DNA of 64,000 bases from Rufibacter sp. DG15C (GTDB lineage Bacteria > Bacteroidota > Bacteroidia > Cytophagales > Hymenobacteraceae): NCBI RefSeq assembly GCF_001577755.1, contig NZ_CP010776.1:1736001-1800000 (forward strand). The letters are read 5' to 3'. The notes under the pieces were generated by a model. It was not told where the DNA came from. It was given only the letters and a program-made list of their open reading frames with translations, and searched no databases. The translations under genes and the position numbers were made by a program. This document shows, piece by piece, positions 15,071-23,243 of the stretch; position 1 is the first letter of the stretch; each line of letters begins with the position of its first letter.

Positions 15071-15088
15071 GTTGGTGAGAACACCAAC
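15071..15088. repeat. Short hairpin repeat candidate
   Basis: GTTGGTG AGAA CACCAAC, a perfect 7-bp stem with a 4-base loop in non-coding DNA. It resembles REP-type hairpins, but only this copy is seen in the window. Confidence 0.4.
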
Positions 15089-15226
15089 AACGGCGGCTTA
15101 GATGCAGTCAAGCCTCTTTAACGGCAAGATAGATTCTGAAAAACAAGCATTACTCCTAGAAAGCACTACCGCAAACCCATTTCAAGGGAATGTTATTTTA
15201 CATGACCAGATAGGGGAGAAGCGGTG

Positions 15227-15234
15227 TATCTTTG
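15227..15234 (+). promoter_or_regulatory. -7 element of the lipoprotein gene at 15322
   Basis: TATCTTTG (TAnnTTTG), 87 bp before the ATG at 15322. The open frame extends upstream into this box, which supports the later start. Confidence 0.45.
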
Positions 15235-15321
15235 TCCTGCTTTGAACAAAGCAAAAAGCAACCTTCCCGCAACACCCAGAAAACGCTTTCCTTTCAACGA
15301 CTTCTTCTAATCTCAGATACA

Positions 15322-16275
15322 ATGACATTCCCTTTTGTAAAGAAACTAACGGACGTAGCGAAAATGGCTTCGTGGCAAATACAACTTGCAGTAGTAGGCT
15401 TGTTGGCCGTGACCAGCTGTACCGCACCCAGGTCCATCATCCATTCGGGGCGCGTGACACCGCACGGGCAGTTCAAGGCTGGCGCTAACTTTGGGGGGAA
15501 TATAGCCTCTGAGCCTATCGGGCAGTTGAAAGACGTCACCGAGGACGCCATTGTAGCCCTGGCCAACCGCGACTCTGTGTACTATGACGGGCTGGTAAAA
15601 TCTGCCACCAAAGCCGCCATTGCCTATTCGCTAGACCCAGTGGGCCCCACCTTTGATTTTTATGTGCGCTATGGTGTCTTGCCACGAGTAGACGTGGGCT
15701 ATAAGTACGCCTCTGGCGTGCACGTGCTGGATGCCAATTACCAGTTTTTAGGGCCAGAAGCGGGCACCAACGCGGGCGCCGAAAGATGGTATGGCAGTGT
15801 GGGCGTACAGTACGCGGGCCAGAACTCAGACATCTTTGACAAACTGTTTTTGAACAAGCTGAGCTCGGTGCTGGAGTTTAAGGCCGCCAGAAAAGACGTG
15901 TTGGTGCCCTTGACGTTCAGCCGGTCGTTTGGGCCAGATGAGGAGTTCGGGAATATCTCCTTCGGGGTGGCGTACAACCACACGTTTGTGGAATATGGCT
16001 TAGTACCGGGCAAGCTGTATGAGAAAGTAGGCGGCGGCAAAGCGGTTAAACTGGAGGGCCTCACCAGAAAGCAGGATTTCGCGTCTTATGGGCTGTTTGT
16101 GAACGCCAAGGTGGGGGCCAAGCGCATTTACCTGTTGCCGTCCCTGTCCATGTTCTACCAGAAATACGGTACCTATGAGTTGTTGAAAGGCGAAACCGAG
16201 GACTTCTCCGGTATCTCCATCATACCGTCCATTGGCGTGCAGATTGGTCTGGGCCAGGGAAAAGTAGGCAGATAA
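15322..16275 (+). CDS. Uncharacterised lipoprotein, possible outer-membrane beta barrel
   Basis: A 317-residue protein. From the ATG at 15322 it has a signal peptide ending in a lipobox VTSC (IQLAVVGLLAVTSC), then RSIIHSGRVTPHGQFKAGAN. The rest is rich in alternating Gly/aromatic beta-strand-like segments (DFYVRYGVLPRVDVGYKYAS, GVAYNHTFVEYGLV, ISIIPSIGVQIGLGQGKVGR), as in small outer-membrane barrels. I do not recognise a named family. The frame is open to 15232, but that would include the promoter box. It is followed by a palindrome and a shared terminator. Confidence 0.8.
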   Translation: MTFPFVKKLTDVAKMASWQIQLAVVGLLAVTSCTAPRSIIHSGRVTPHGQFKAGANFGGNIASEPIGQLKDVTEDAIVALANRDSVYYDGLVKSATKAAIAYSLDPVGPTFDFYVRYGVLPRVDVGYKYASGVHVLDANYQFLGPEAGTNAGAERWYGSVGVQYAGQNSDIFDKLFLNKLSSVLEFKAARKDVLVPLTFSRSFGPDEEFGNISFGVAYNHTFVEYGLVPGKLYEKVGGGKAVKLEGLTRKQDFASYGLFVNAKVGAKRIYLLPSLSMFYQKYGTYELLKGETEDFSGISIIPSIGVQIGLGQGKVGR

Positions 16276-16284
16276 CTACCCATT

Positions 16285-16322
16285 CATTTTTAGCTTCTTT
16301 TCTGGGAAACAGGCCAAAAACG
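16285..16322. repeat. Dispersed palindrome P
   Basis: ATTCATTTTTAGCTTCTTTTC / GGGAAACAGGCCAAAAACG, 10 bp after the stop of the lipoprotein gene and 28 bp before a true terminator. Confidence 0.8.
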
Positions 16323-16350
16323 ACTCTTGCCAGAAAGTGTCAACAGCATA

Positions 16351-16387
16351 AAAAAGCCCTTCTCCAAAACTTGGAGAAGGGCTTTTT
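16351..16387. terminator. Bidirectional terminator between convergent lipoprotein genes
   Basis: AAAAAGCCCTTCTCCAA / TTGGAGAAGGGCTTTTT, a near-perfect GC-rich hairpin with an AAAC-type loop, flanked by A and T runs. It serves the convergent genes 15322-16275 and 16406-17224. Confidence 0.9.
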
Positions 16388-16405
16388 ACATTTGGGCAAG
16401 CGTGA

Positions 16406-17224
16406 TTATTTGTTCCGGAAGGTGAGGCCGGTCAAGGCAAGGATGTACACGCCGCGGTCAGCGTCATACTCCAGGGTATAGGAGGTTGGGTAGTAGCCAG
16501 GGTCCTCCACAATGTTCAACTGTGGTATGTTAGACCAAACCGGCATGTCATCCATAAGGCTCTGCATATAGGCTAGCGTGATCATCGGCTCAAAGAAGGT
16601 AACCTTGTCCTGGTTAGACCCATAGATAAAGGTTTTGGAGAAGCCAGCCGGTGAGAACTCTGGTGAGGTGATGTCTGACCAGTGTACGCCCATGTGCGGC
16701 ACGGCAAACGGCGCCGGGCCAAAGACATAAGTGGCCGGCAGTACGCCCCGCTCCATCAAATCATAAGCACCCTCATCTAGGCCGCCAGCAATTTTCATGA
16801 TCTGGTTCTGGTTGATCATGTAAAAGTGGAAGTCAAAGTGCGGCAGGGTGTAAACACCGTCTGGCTCATGTCCCTCGGGGTTCCAGCCAATGGAAATGGC
16901 CTTGATGCCAGTGGCGTGCAGTTGGCCAGGCAGCTTCAGGAAATACTCACCGGGCATGTGAGGCAGGTTCTGCAAGGTTTCCTCTGAAATCTCCATGCCC
17001 ATGGCGGTGGGGTGGCCGTTCATCATCTCTACCCACGTGCGCACGGTGCCGCCCCACAGCATGGTGGTAGGACCGTAATAGGTAGAAGATATGCCCTTGG
17101 CCAGGTTCTGGTTGAGGTTGCTAGGAGCTACGTCTTCTTGCGACTCACAGCCAGCAAAGAAGAACAACGTGAAAAGGAGAGGCGCCAGAAAAATGGTTTT
17201 TGCCCGCGCGAATATGTTTTTCAT
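16406..17224 (-). CDS. Lipoprotein with HFDFHF motif, possible DUF5602/TTHB210-like
   Basis: A 272-residue secreted lipoprotein (signal peptide with FFFAGC lipobox, Cys26). The central region has GWNPEGHEPDGVYTLPHFDFHFYM, a His/Asp-rich motif that suggests a metal site, and later VPHMGVHWSD and FFEPMITLAYMQ. I recall this pattern from DUF5602/TTHB210-like proteins, but the family assignment is tentative and the function unknown. It faces the preceding lipoprotein gene across a shared terminator. Confidence 0.75.
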   Translation of the reverse strand: MKNIFARAKTIFLAPLLFTLFFFAGCESQEDVAPSNLNQNLAKGISSTYYGPTTMLWGGTVRTWVEMMNGHPTAMGMEISEETLQNLPHMPGEYFLKLPGQLHATGIKAISIGWNPEGHEPDGVYTLPHFDFHFYMINQNQIMKIAGGLDEGAYDLMERGVLPATYVFGPAPFAVPHMGVHWSDITSPEFSPAGFSKTFIYGSNQDKVTFFEPMITLAYMQSLMDDMPVWSNIPQLNIVEDPGYYPTSYTLEYDADRGVYILALTGLTFRNK

Positions 17225-17686
17225 AGAAAGAAGGATTAGGTTGTTGTTAGAAAAGAAAACAGTACTTGAAACCCGAGGGAACGGGACCGGTGGGGCTATC
17301 TCTCAAGGAAAATGAAATAAGTGACCTCTGCCAGCCCAAGCAAATGGTTGGCAGTTATGAAGGAGGCAACAAGGACAGGGTATAGCGCAATGGTGAGCGT
17401 GTACCGCTTCTCTTGGCATATCCTTTTCTAGCACGCATTACAGCGTGCAAAGGAGACGGGGCGTCTTTTGCACAGAAAGGCAGTAGGATAGCAGCTGGCG
17501 CGTGTACTAAGGAATGGGGCCAAAGGTATCTGCACCACCAAGAAAAGTCTTGCACAAACCCGACATTCTACCAGTTAAAAAACTAGTTGCAGACCCAGCC
17601 AAAGCCCCGCTTCCGTTTTTGGCCTAATTCTTAGAAAACAGGCCAAAAACGCGTTTTATAGAAAAATGTAACAGGCTAGTTCGCTT
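17225..17686. other. Intergenic region without recognisable gene
   Basis: 462 bp between a lipoprotein gene and the AraC-type gene. It contains a small hairpin (GCACGC...GCGTGC, 17431-17448) and a palindrome P copy at 17614. A minus-strand open frame at 17355-17555 has no start context or homology cues. I see no RNA gene. Confidence 0.5.
17614..17651. repeat. Dispersed palindrome P
   Basis: CGTTTTTGGCCTAATTC TTA GAAAACAGGCCAAAAACG, close to the consensus, 35 bp beyond the 3' end of the AraC-type gene. Confidence 0.85.
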
Positions 17687-18490
17687 TTAAAAAGTTAGAA
17701 ACTCCTGCGGATGCGCCACATACTTAGAAGGTACCACGCCGGTCATTCGTTTGAACTCGCGGTTAAAATGGGCCTGGTCTGAGTAGCCACCCAGGTAAGA
17801 AAGCTGCGCCAGTGGTAAGTTGGGGTTTTGGGAGATGAGTTGCAGCACAGAGCTGAGCCGGCTCAGGCGCATATAGGTTTTGGGAGTCAGCCCCAGGTCT
17901 TTTTTAAAGGCGCGCTCCAATTGCCGCATGCCAATGCACAGGTTCTGGCTCAAACCCTCTACGCTCACATGGCATTTCTGGAGCCTGATAAGCCTAGCGG
18001 CGGTCTGCACATAAGAAGTGGCTTCTGGTTTGGGCGCTGCAGTTTGTAGAAAGGTAGTTAGATAGGCATCTGTCAGGCGCACCCGCTCAGAGTTGGTGGT
18101 GGCCTGGCTCAATGACCGACAGAAGGTTGAAAAAGACGCATCCAGTTCTTTCTGGCAAGAGCCCGCATGGTTGAGCAACTCAGACGCAGACAACCCAAAC
18201 ACCCCCGGCAAGGCCTCTGGGTTGAAGCAGATGCCAAACCATTCTTTGCTCTCTGAAGTAGGCAAGGCATGCGGCACCGTCCAAAAGCCCACTTCGCCCA
18301 CAGCGGGTCCAGACATTGTTTTCTTGCCTTTTCTGGAAGGACCCAAGGGCAGCACCACCTCAATGTAGCTAGACGGGAAAACTCTTTGGGCTTGCGTGCC
18401 CTCTGTGTCTGTGTTGGTTCCTGCCCAATAATGGTCTACCACAGATTGAAGCGCAGTGGCCGGCGCATACTTAGTAATTGTTAATCCCAT
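17687..18490 (-). CDS. AraC-family transcriptional regulator
   Basis: A 267-residue regulator. The C-terminal 100 residues carry the paired helix-turn-helix of AraC/XylS proteins (VEGLSQNLCIGMRQLERAFK and LAQLSYLGGYSDQAHFNREFKRMTGVVPSKY). The N-terminal part (YAPATALQSVVDHYWAG, RVFPSSYIEVVLPLG) matches the sensory domain often found in Bacteroidota AraC proteins (DUF6597 type, from memory). The ATG at 18490 is preferred to alternative codons upstream. The target is not evident; the next genes are on other transcription units. Confidence 0.88.
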   Translation of the reverse strand: MGLTITKYAPATALQSVVDHYWAGTNTDTEGTQAQRVFPSSYIEVVLPLGPSRKGKKTMSGPAVGEVGFWTVPHALPTSESKEWFGICFNPEALPGVFGLSASELLNHAGSCQKELDASFSTFCRSLSQATTNSERVRLTDAYLTTFLQTAAPKPEATSYVQTAARLIRLQKCHVSVEGLSQNLCIGMRQLERAFKKDLGLTPKTYMRLSRLSSVLQLISQNPNLPLAQLSYLGGYSDQAHFNREFKRMTGVVPSKYVAHPQEFLTF

Positions 18491-18850
18491 GCCCACATTT
18501 CTTACCAACCCCTCTACGCTCGCTTACCCCCTGGACAACCTCCTACGGTTATCAACCTACCTTGCAAAGAAGACAGTGCGCACTGTGTCATTATTTGTAA
18601 CGCCAACAGATAGAGTTGGTTACAGCAGGGGAGCGGGGCTCTATTCGGTTTTCAATGGAAGTTGCGGACAGGCCGTTTTTAGCCTTTTTTCCTGAAAACA
18701 AGCCAAAAACGCAGCTGATTAGGTAAAAGGCCGAAGCTTTTCCAGTAGATACCCACCCGTTCCTTGATTTTTGCCGCCCTTAAATTTTTCGATATACCAG
18801 AAAGTAGCGCTTCTATTTATTAAGCCGATAACGTTGAATTTAATAGCTGC
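18491..18850. other. Intergenic region, palindrome only
   Basis: 360 bp between the AraC-type gene and pirin. Apart from the palindrome P copy at 18674 I see no gene, RNA or terminator. A plus-strand frame starting at 18489 reads through the palindrome and looks random. Confidence 0.5.
18674..18711. repeat. Dispersed palindrome P
   Basis: CGTTTTTAGCCTTTTTTCC TGAAAACAAGCCAAAAACG, a good copy, in the AraC-pirin gap. Confidence 0.85.
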
Positions 18851-19768
18851 TTAAGAAAGTGCCTGCGGGGCCGGGGCGTTGCTGGCGGGTTTGGACTTGT
18901 CATCAGGCAGGGGCACAAACTCCTGGTTGTCATTTGGCGGAAGGATGATGCGTCCTTCCTTCCAGTCTGCCTTGGCCTGCTCAATGCGCTCTTTTCGGCT
19001 GGAGACAAAATTCCACCAGATGTGCCGCTCTCCCAAAGGCTCGCCGCCCAGGAGCATGAGGGTAGTGGGTTCTTTGGCCAGCAACACTGGGTCTACGCCT
19101 TTGTTGAACACCAGCATCTGTCCGGCGCCATAAATTCTGCCGCCCAACTCCAGACTACCCTTGGCAATGTAGATACCGCGCTCTGCGTGTTCCATGGGCA
19201 GGCCAAAACGGGCATTGGTTTCCAGCTGGACATGCAAATAGAATAGCGGCGAATGGGTTTTGACATCGTTCCTGAGGCCGTAGGCATCACCAGCAATGAG
19301 GCGCATCCAGACGCCGGTATCGGTGAAGATGGGCAGTTGGTCTGGTTTGTAGTTGTGGAAAGCGGGCGCAGCCTCTTCGTCTTTCTCGGGCAGGGCCACC
19401 CAGGTCTGTATCATCTCCAGGTTGCCGCCGGCCAAAGTGGCGGGGTCCTCAAACCGCTCTGAGTGCGAGATGCCGCTTCCTGCCGTCATCCAGTTTACTT
19501 CGCCGGGCAGAATCACCTGCTCCACGCCTAGGCTGTCTCTGTGCGTGACCTGCCCGCCAAACAAGTAGCTTACTGTAGACAAGCCAATATGCGGATGCGG
19601 CAACACGTCCAGGTTGTGCTGCAGCGGCGGTTGCACGTCTACCGGGCCGGCATGGTCCATGAAGATGAACGGGCCTACCATTCGGCGCATTCTAAACGGA
19701 AGGATTCTCCGCACGTCCATGCCCGGGGCGAGGGAGGCTTTACGAGCTTCAATGATAATATCCAGCAT
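18851..19768 (-). CDS. Pirin family protein
   Basis: A 305-residue bicupin of the pirin family. The N-terminal cupin has the metal-binding signature: GPFIFMDHAGP, PHPHIGLSTVSYLFGG and THRDSLG, followed by WMTAGSGISHSERFE with the family Glu/His. Pirins bind Fe(II); some have quercetin 2,3-dioxygenase activity and others act as redox-sensitive regulators. The C-terminal pirin domain includes LLLGGEPLGERHIWWNFVSS. The last ~25 residues form a Pro/Ala-rich tail. It is monocistronic. Confidence 0.93.
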   Translation of the reverse strand: MLDIIIEARKASLAPGMDVRRILPFRMRRMVGPFIFMDHAGPVDVQPPLQHNLDVLPHPHIGLSTVSYLFGGQVTHRDSLGVEQVILPGEVNWMTAGSGISHSERFEDPATLAGGNLEMIQTWVALPEKDEEAAPAFHNYKPDQLPIFTDTGVWMRLIAGDAYGLRNDVKTHSPLFYLHVQLETNARFGLPMEHAERGIYIAKGSLELGGRIYGAGQMLVFNKGVDPVLLAKEPTTLMLLGGEPLGERHIWWNFVSSRKERIEQAKADWKEGRIILPPNDNQEFVPLPDDKSKPASNAPAPQALS

Positions 19769-19836
19769 AGTCCTTCTAATTGGTTTGTATTTAAATTAAC
19801 GGATTTGCAGCAGAATTTCCATTCAAAAAGTGATTT

Positions 19837-19874
19837 CGTTTTTGGGCTGTTTTGGTGAAAAGAGGTTAAAAACG
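19837..19874. repeat. Dispersed palindrome P
   Basis: CGTTTTTGGGCTGTTTTGG TGAAAAGAGGTTAAAAACG, upstream of pirin. No further copy is seen until 24948. Confidence 0.8.
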
Positions 19875-20048
19875 GTCTGGTATAAGGAAACGGCCTTTGG
19901 CTGCTTCTGGGCAGGTATCTAGTGGATAGTTGGTATGGTTTGGAGCCATGGTGCCACGGGCATGTGTGTTGCGTGGCTGAAGCTTTTATCTTTCGGTTCC
20001 GTTAGCCATAGTACCCTTTTGTAGCGCGCACGTTTGAACCCATCCCTT

Positions 20049-21095
20049 ATGGAAATAGGCATCACCACGTTTGTAGAGAATACCCCAGACCCGGCCACGG
20101 GCAAGCTGTTGCCACTGCATGAGCGCATGGCCAACCTTATGGAGGAGATTGAGCTAGCCGACCAAGTTGGCTTGGACGTCTTTTCCATTGGCGAGCACCA
20201 CCGCGAAGATTTTATTGTCTCTTCGCCGGCCGTGGTGCTGGCCGCGGCGGCCGTCAAGACCAAGAACATCAAGCTGTCCAGCGCCGTGACGGTGCTGAGC
20301 TCAGATGACCCAGTGCGGGTGTTCCAGGATTTCGCGCACGTGGATTTGCTGAGCAAGGGCCGTGCTGAGATTATGGCCGGCCGCGGTTCCTTCATTGAGT
20401 CGTTCCCGCTGTTCGGCCAGGACTTGGATGACTACAACGAGCTGTTCTCTGAGAAGCTAGACCTGTTGGTACAACTGAACAAAAGCGAAAAGGTGACCTG
20501 GACCGGCAAGCACCGGCCCTCCATCCATAACCTAGGCGTGTACCCAAGACCGTACCAGGCAGAGCTGCCCATCTGGGTGGCGGTGGGCGGCACGCCGGCT
20601 TCAGTGGTACGCGCCGCGGAATATGGCTTGCCCATGGCGTTGGCCATTATTGGCGGCAGCCCTGAACGGTTTGTCCCCTTCACCGACCTCTACAAGCAAG
20701 CCTACAAGAAAGCGGGGCATGACGTGCCAAAGCTACAGTTGGCCATCAACTCGCATGGGTACATAGCCGATGACTCCCAGAAAGCCGCCGATGAATTTTA
20801 CGGTCCCTACGCTTACCTTATGGGCAAGATTGGCAAGGAGCGCGGGTGGTCGGGTATGAGCCGTGAACAATATGACCTCATGCGCAGCCCCGAGGGTTCT
20901 CTGCTGGTGGGCAGCCCGCAGCAGGTGATTGACAAGATTCTATGGGAGTATGAGTTGTTCGGGAATACCCGGTTCCTGCTGCACATCAGCGTGGGCACCA
21001 TGCCCCACGCGCAAGTCATGCACGCCATTGAGCTGTTGGGAACGGTAGTGGCCCCGGCGGTGCGGAAGGCGGTAGGGGAGAAGAAGGGGATTTAA
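20049..21095 (+). CDS. LLM-class flavin-dependent oxidoreductase
   Basis: A 348-residue luciferase-like monooxygenase (F420/FMN-dependent LLM class). Typical elements are MEIGITTFVENTPDP at the start, EIELADQVGLDVFSIGEHHREDF, the strand IKLSSAVTVLSSDDPVRVFQ, LSKGRAEIMAGRGSFIESFPLFG and the C-terminal VGSPQQVIDKI, where LLM proteins check flavin binding. The reaction is unknown; close relatives are usually annotated only as LLM-class oxidoreductases. The ATG at 20049 fits the domain start; an in-frame TTG at 20034 adds only five residues. Confidence 0.9.
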   Translation: MEIGITTFVENTPDPATGKLLPLHERMANLMEEIELADQVGLDVFSIGEHHREDFIVSSPAVVLAAAAVKTKNIKLSSAVTVLSSDDPVRVFQDFAHVDLLSKGRAEIMAGRGSFIESFPLFGQDLDDYNELFSEKLDLLVQLNKSEKVTWTGKHRPSIHNLGVYPRPYQAELPIWVAVGGTPASVVRAAEYGLPMALAIIGGSPERFVPFTDLYKQAYKKAGHDVPKLQLAINSHGYIADDSQKAADEFYGPYAYLMGKIGKERGWSGMSREQYDLMRSPEGSLLVGSPQQVIDKILWEYELFGNTRFLLHISVGTMPHAQVMHAIELLGTVVAPAVRKAVGEKKGI

Positions 21096-21117
21096 CAGCG
21101 AAACAATCAGGAATGCG

Positions 21118-21148
21118 TGGGAGACAAGGCGCTGCCGTTGTCTCTACG
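21118..21148. repeat. REP palindrome at the 3' side of the RAYT gene
   Basis: GGGAGACAAGGCGCTGCC followed by GTTGTCTCTACGG; a slightly degenerate copy of the REP (arms GTAGAGACAAGGCA and TGCCTTGTCTCTAC). It ends 2 bp from the transposase stop codon. Confidence 0.8.
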
Positions 21149-21150
21149 GT

Positions 21151-21762
21151 TTATTTATAGAATACGTCTTGGTACCAGTTCTCAGGATTGTGGAAAATGT
21201 AATGGGCTATTTCTTTATGTGCCTTCTCATCTCTAATGATATGGTCATGAAACCGAGACTGCCAAGCAAAATCTGCATGGGTTTGACGCGCGGATTTTGT
21301 CACTGCTGATTTATAAGAGCCGATGATGGTAGACAATGTATGTTTGCCTTGGTTCTGAAATCGCAGTTGACCAATGGTAGATAGTTCTGGCGTTGGTTTC
21401 GTAGAGACAAGGCACTGCCTTGTCTCCAATGCGTCTCCAGTTGCCTTATCGCCAATTTCTACATTGCCACCTGAAGTCCCATCAAATGGTTTGCTGATAG
21501 AAACAATCCCATGCACATGATTAGGCATGACCACAAAAGCGTCTAATAAAACAAATGGGAAATGGGTTGGAATCTCTTCCCAAAATCCTTGAGCCAATTG
21601 TCCAATCTCAGACAAGACCATTTCTCCTTCTTGAACCTCCCCGAAGAAGTGTTGTTTATCTTTTGTGCAGATGGTTACAAAGTAGGCCGCGTTCCACCCA
21701 TAGTCCCAATCTTGCAGACGCGCAGACGGAATTCTATAAGTGTCTCGGAATCTGTCAGACAT
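21151..21762 (-). CDS. REP-associated tyrosine transposase (RAYT, Y1 family)
   Basis: A 203-residue Y1/TnpA-REP-type single-strand transposase. The family landmarks are WDYGWNAAYFVTICTKD near residue 20, the HUH motif in VVMPNHVHGIVS near 78, and the C-terminal SRFHDHIIRDEKAHKEIAHY followed by IFHNPENW, in which the Tyr of AHYIFHNP is the expected nucleophile. REP palindromes flank the gene on both sides, and a third lies inside the coding sequence at 21401-21426, encoding ETRQCLVST in the variable loop after the HUH motif. The reading frame is intact, so the enzyme may still be active. RAYTs are domesticated and are thought to spread or process REP sequences. Confidence 0.92.
   Translation of the reverse strand: MSDRFRDTYRIPSARLQDWDYGWNAAYFVTICTKDKQHFFGEVQEGEMVLSEIGQLAQGFWEEIPTHFPFVLLDAFVVMPNHVHGIVSISKPFDGTSGGNVEIGDKATGDALETRQCLVSTKPTPELSTIGQLRFQNQGKHTLSTIIGSYKSAVTKSARQTHADFAWQSRFHDHIIRDEKAHKEIAHYIFHNPENWYQDVFYK
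21401..21426. repeat. REP palindrome inside the RAYT coding sequence
   Basis: GTAGAGACAAGGCAC followed by TGCCTTGTCTC, the best match to the REP consensus in the window, lying in frame within the transposase gene. Confidence 0.85.
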
Positions 21763-21815
21763 GGCATTAAAGGAATTTAACCTCCAATAAATACCTGCAC
21801 AAATTAGAATTTGTT

Positions 21816-21843
21816 GTAGAGACCAGGCACTGCCTTGTCTCTC
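21816..21843. repeat. REP palindrome at the 5' side of the RAYT gene
   Basis: GTAGAGACCAGGCAC followed by TGCCTTGTCTCTC, one mismatch in the left arm. It lies 53 bp upstream of the transposase ATG and 15 bp from the 3' end of the next gene. Confidence 0.85.
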
Positions 21844-21857
21844 AAGTATTTCAGAAA

Positions 21858-23087
21858 TTACCTCTTAGCACTTGCCACCATTCCCTTGTTCTGAGCCTTG
21901 GCGCTATCAGTAGTGGCTGGATATAAGAACTCCCGAATGTCCTTCAAGTAGCTCAGGCTTCCGTTGGGCAGGTTGCTCAAGACAATGAGGGTACTGTGGT
22001 CTTTGGGATTGCGCAGAAAATAAGTAGAAAAGCCGTGCCAAAGGCCACCATGATACACGGCTGTGTCTCCGTTCCCCAGAGGCTTTATGCGCCACCCGAA
22101 GCCGTAGTCTTCATGCTGTTTCTTTTTGAGCCAGGTACCGGTGTAAGCTTCTTCCAGCGTTTCAGGAGATACCAGTTTGTTAGTGTACAACGCCTGGTCC
22201 CATTTGTAGAGGTCTTCTACGGTAGAGAAAACGCCTTTGTCGCCCAACACGGTGTCCAGGTAGTCGGTGGTGCGTTTTTGGCGGTAGCGGGTATGGCCAG
22301 TGGCTATTTTACCAGTGAGCACCGCCATGTTGGTACTGTAGGTAAAAGAGCTGGTCATGTCCAAAGGCTTGAAAATACGCTTCTGCACAAACTCCGCGAA
22401 GGGCATCTCACTCACCTGCTCTACAATAGAAGCCAGCAAGCTATAGCCGGTGTTGCTGTAATTAAAACGCGCATTGGGTTTGAGGTACGCAATTGGCTTG
22501 TGCTGGGCCATCAAGTTCAAGACGTCTTTGTTGGTGATGGGCACCTGGCGGTTGGGCCACAGCTTGTCACTGAAATAGGTGTAGTTAGGCAGGCCTGACC
22601 GATGGGTAAGGAGCATTCTGATGGTGATGCCGTGGTACGGGAAGTCTGGAATGTACTGCTGTACGCTGTCCTCGTAGCTCAGCTTACCTTCTTCCTTAAG
22701 CATCATGATGGCCACGGCCGTGAATTGCTTAGACACCGAGGCCAACTGAAAAGCAGTTGTAAGCGTAAGCGTGTCTCTCTTGTAGAAATCAGCGTACCCG
22801 AAGGCGCCTTTGTAGACCACTTGGTCATATTTGGTCACCAGCACCGTGCCGTTAAAGCCTCTCCGCTTATGGAAATACCTGAACACCGAGTCTAAATGGT
22901 GGCTCAGCTTCTGCACACTGTCTGCCGTGAATGAAGCCGGTACTGGAACCGTTTGCCGTACTTCCTTCTTTCCCCACAAGGAAAACCGCTTCGTTTCTCC
23001 TTTCTCCTGACAGGAAAAAAGAAAAACACAGCCCATCACCGCTACAAGGCTCCTCAGCCGAAGATTCTGTTCTCTCAAAAATGCCAT
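21858..23087 (-). CDS. Serine hydrolase lipoprotein, beta-lactamase/PBP fold
   Basis: A 409-residue lipoprotein (lipobox VFLFSC, Cys26) with a class C beta-lactamase/AmpH/D-aminopeptidase-type domain. The active-site motifs are SVSK (Ser117, Lys120), YSNTGY as the YxN motif near residue 215, and YHGG near 340 as the third-box HxG. LLTHRSGLPNY precedes the YxN motif, as in this family. Such proteins are often peptidases or esterases acting on peptidoglycan-derived or small peptide substrates and rarely true beta-lactamases. It is monocistronic; downstream lies the REP of the RAYT locus. Confidence 0.9.
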   Translation of the reverse strand: MAFLREQNLRLRSLVAVMGCVFLFSCQEKGETKRFSLWGKKEVRQTVPVPASFTADSVQKLSHHLDSVFRYFHKRRGFNGTVLVTKYDQVVYKGAFGYADFYKRDTLTLTTAFQLASVSKQFTAVAIMMLKEEGKLSYEDSVQQYIPDFPYHGITIRMLLTHRSGLPNYTYFSDKLWPNRQVPITNKDVLNLMAQHKPIAYLKPNARFNYSNTGYSLLASIVEQVSEMPFAEFVQKRIFKPLDMTSSFTYSTNMAVLTGKIATGHTRYRQKRTTDYLDTVLGDKGVFSTVEDLYKWDQALYTNKLVSPETLEEAYTGTWLKKKQHEDYGFGWRIKPLGNGDTAVYHGGLWHGFSTYFLRNPKDHSTLIVLSNLPNGSLSYLKDIREFLYPATTDSAKAQNKGMVASAKR

Positions 23088-23243
23088 ATCTGCTACTACC
23101 TACAAGAAACCGATTCTAAAGATAAGAAGGTTGTTTCTGTTTATAAAAGGAAGTTTCTGACTTATCACATATACAATTACTAAATATAGTATACCTAGTT
23201 TTTACCTTGTGAGCTCTTGGACTAACTTGATTTTGGCCATTTG

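Noticed and set aside
14556-15321. Possible tRNA or structured RNA gene in the longest gap
   Set aside because: No cloverleaf with T-loop GTTCRA-type sequence or acceptor pairing was found; only short hairpins are visible.
17355-17555. 66-codon minus-strand frame between the lipoprotein and AraC-type genes
   Set aside because: No promoter, no family pattern, and the composition looks random; kept as intergenic.
21858-23087. Antibiotic-resistance beta-lactamase
   Set aside because: The protein has the SxxK/YxN fold motifs, but its lipoprotein anchor and HxG third box point to the broad serine-hydrolase group; resistance cannot be inferred.
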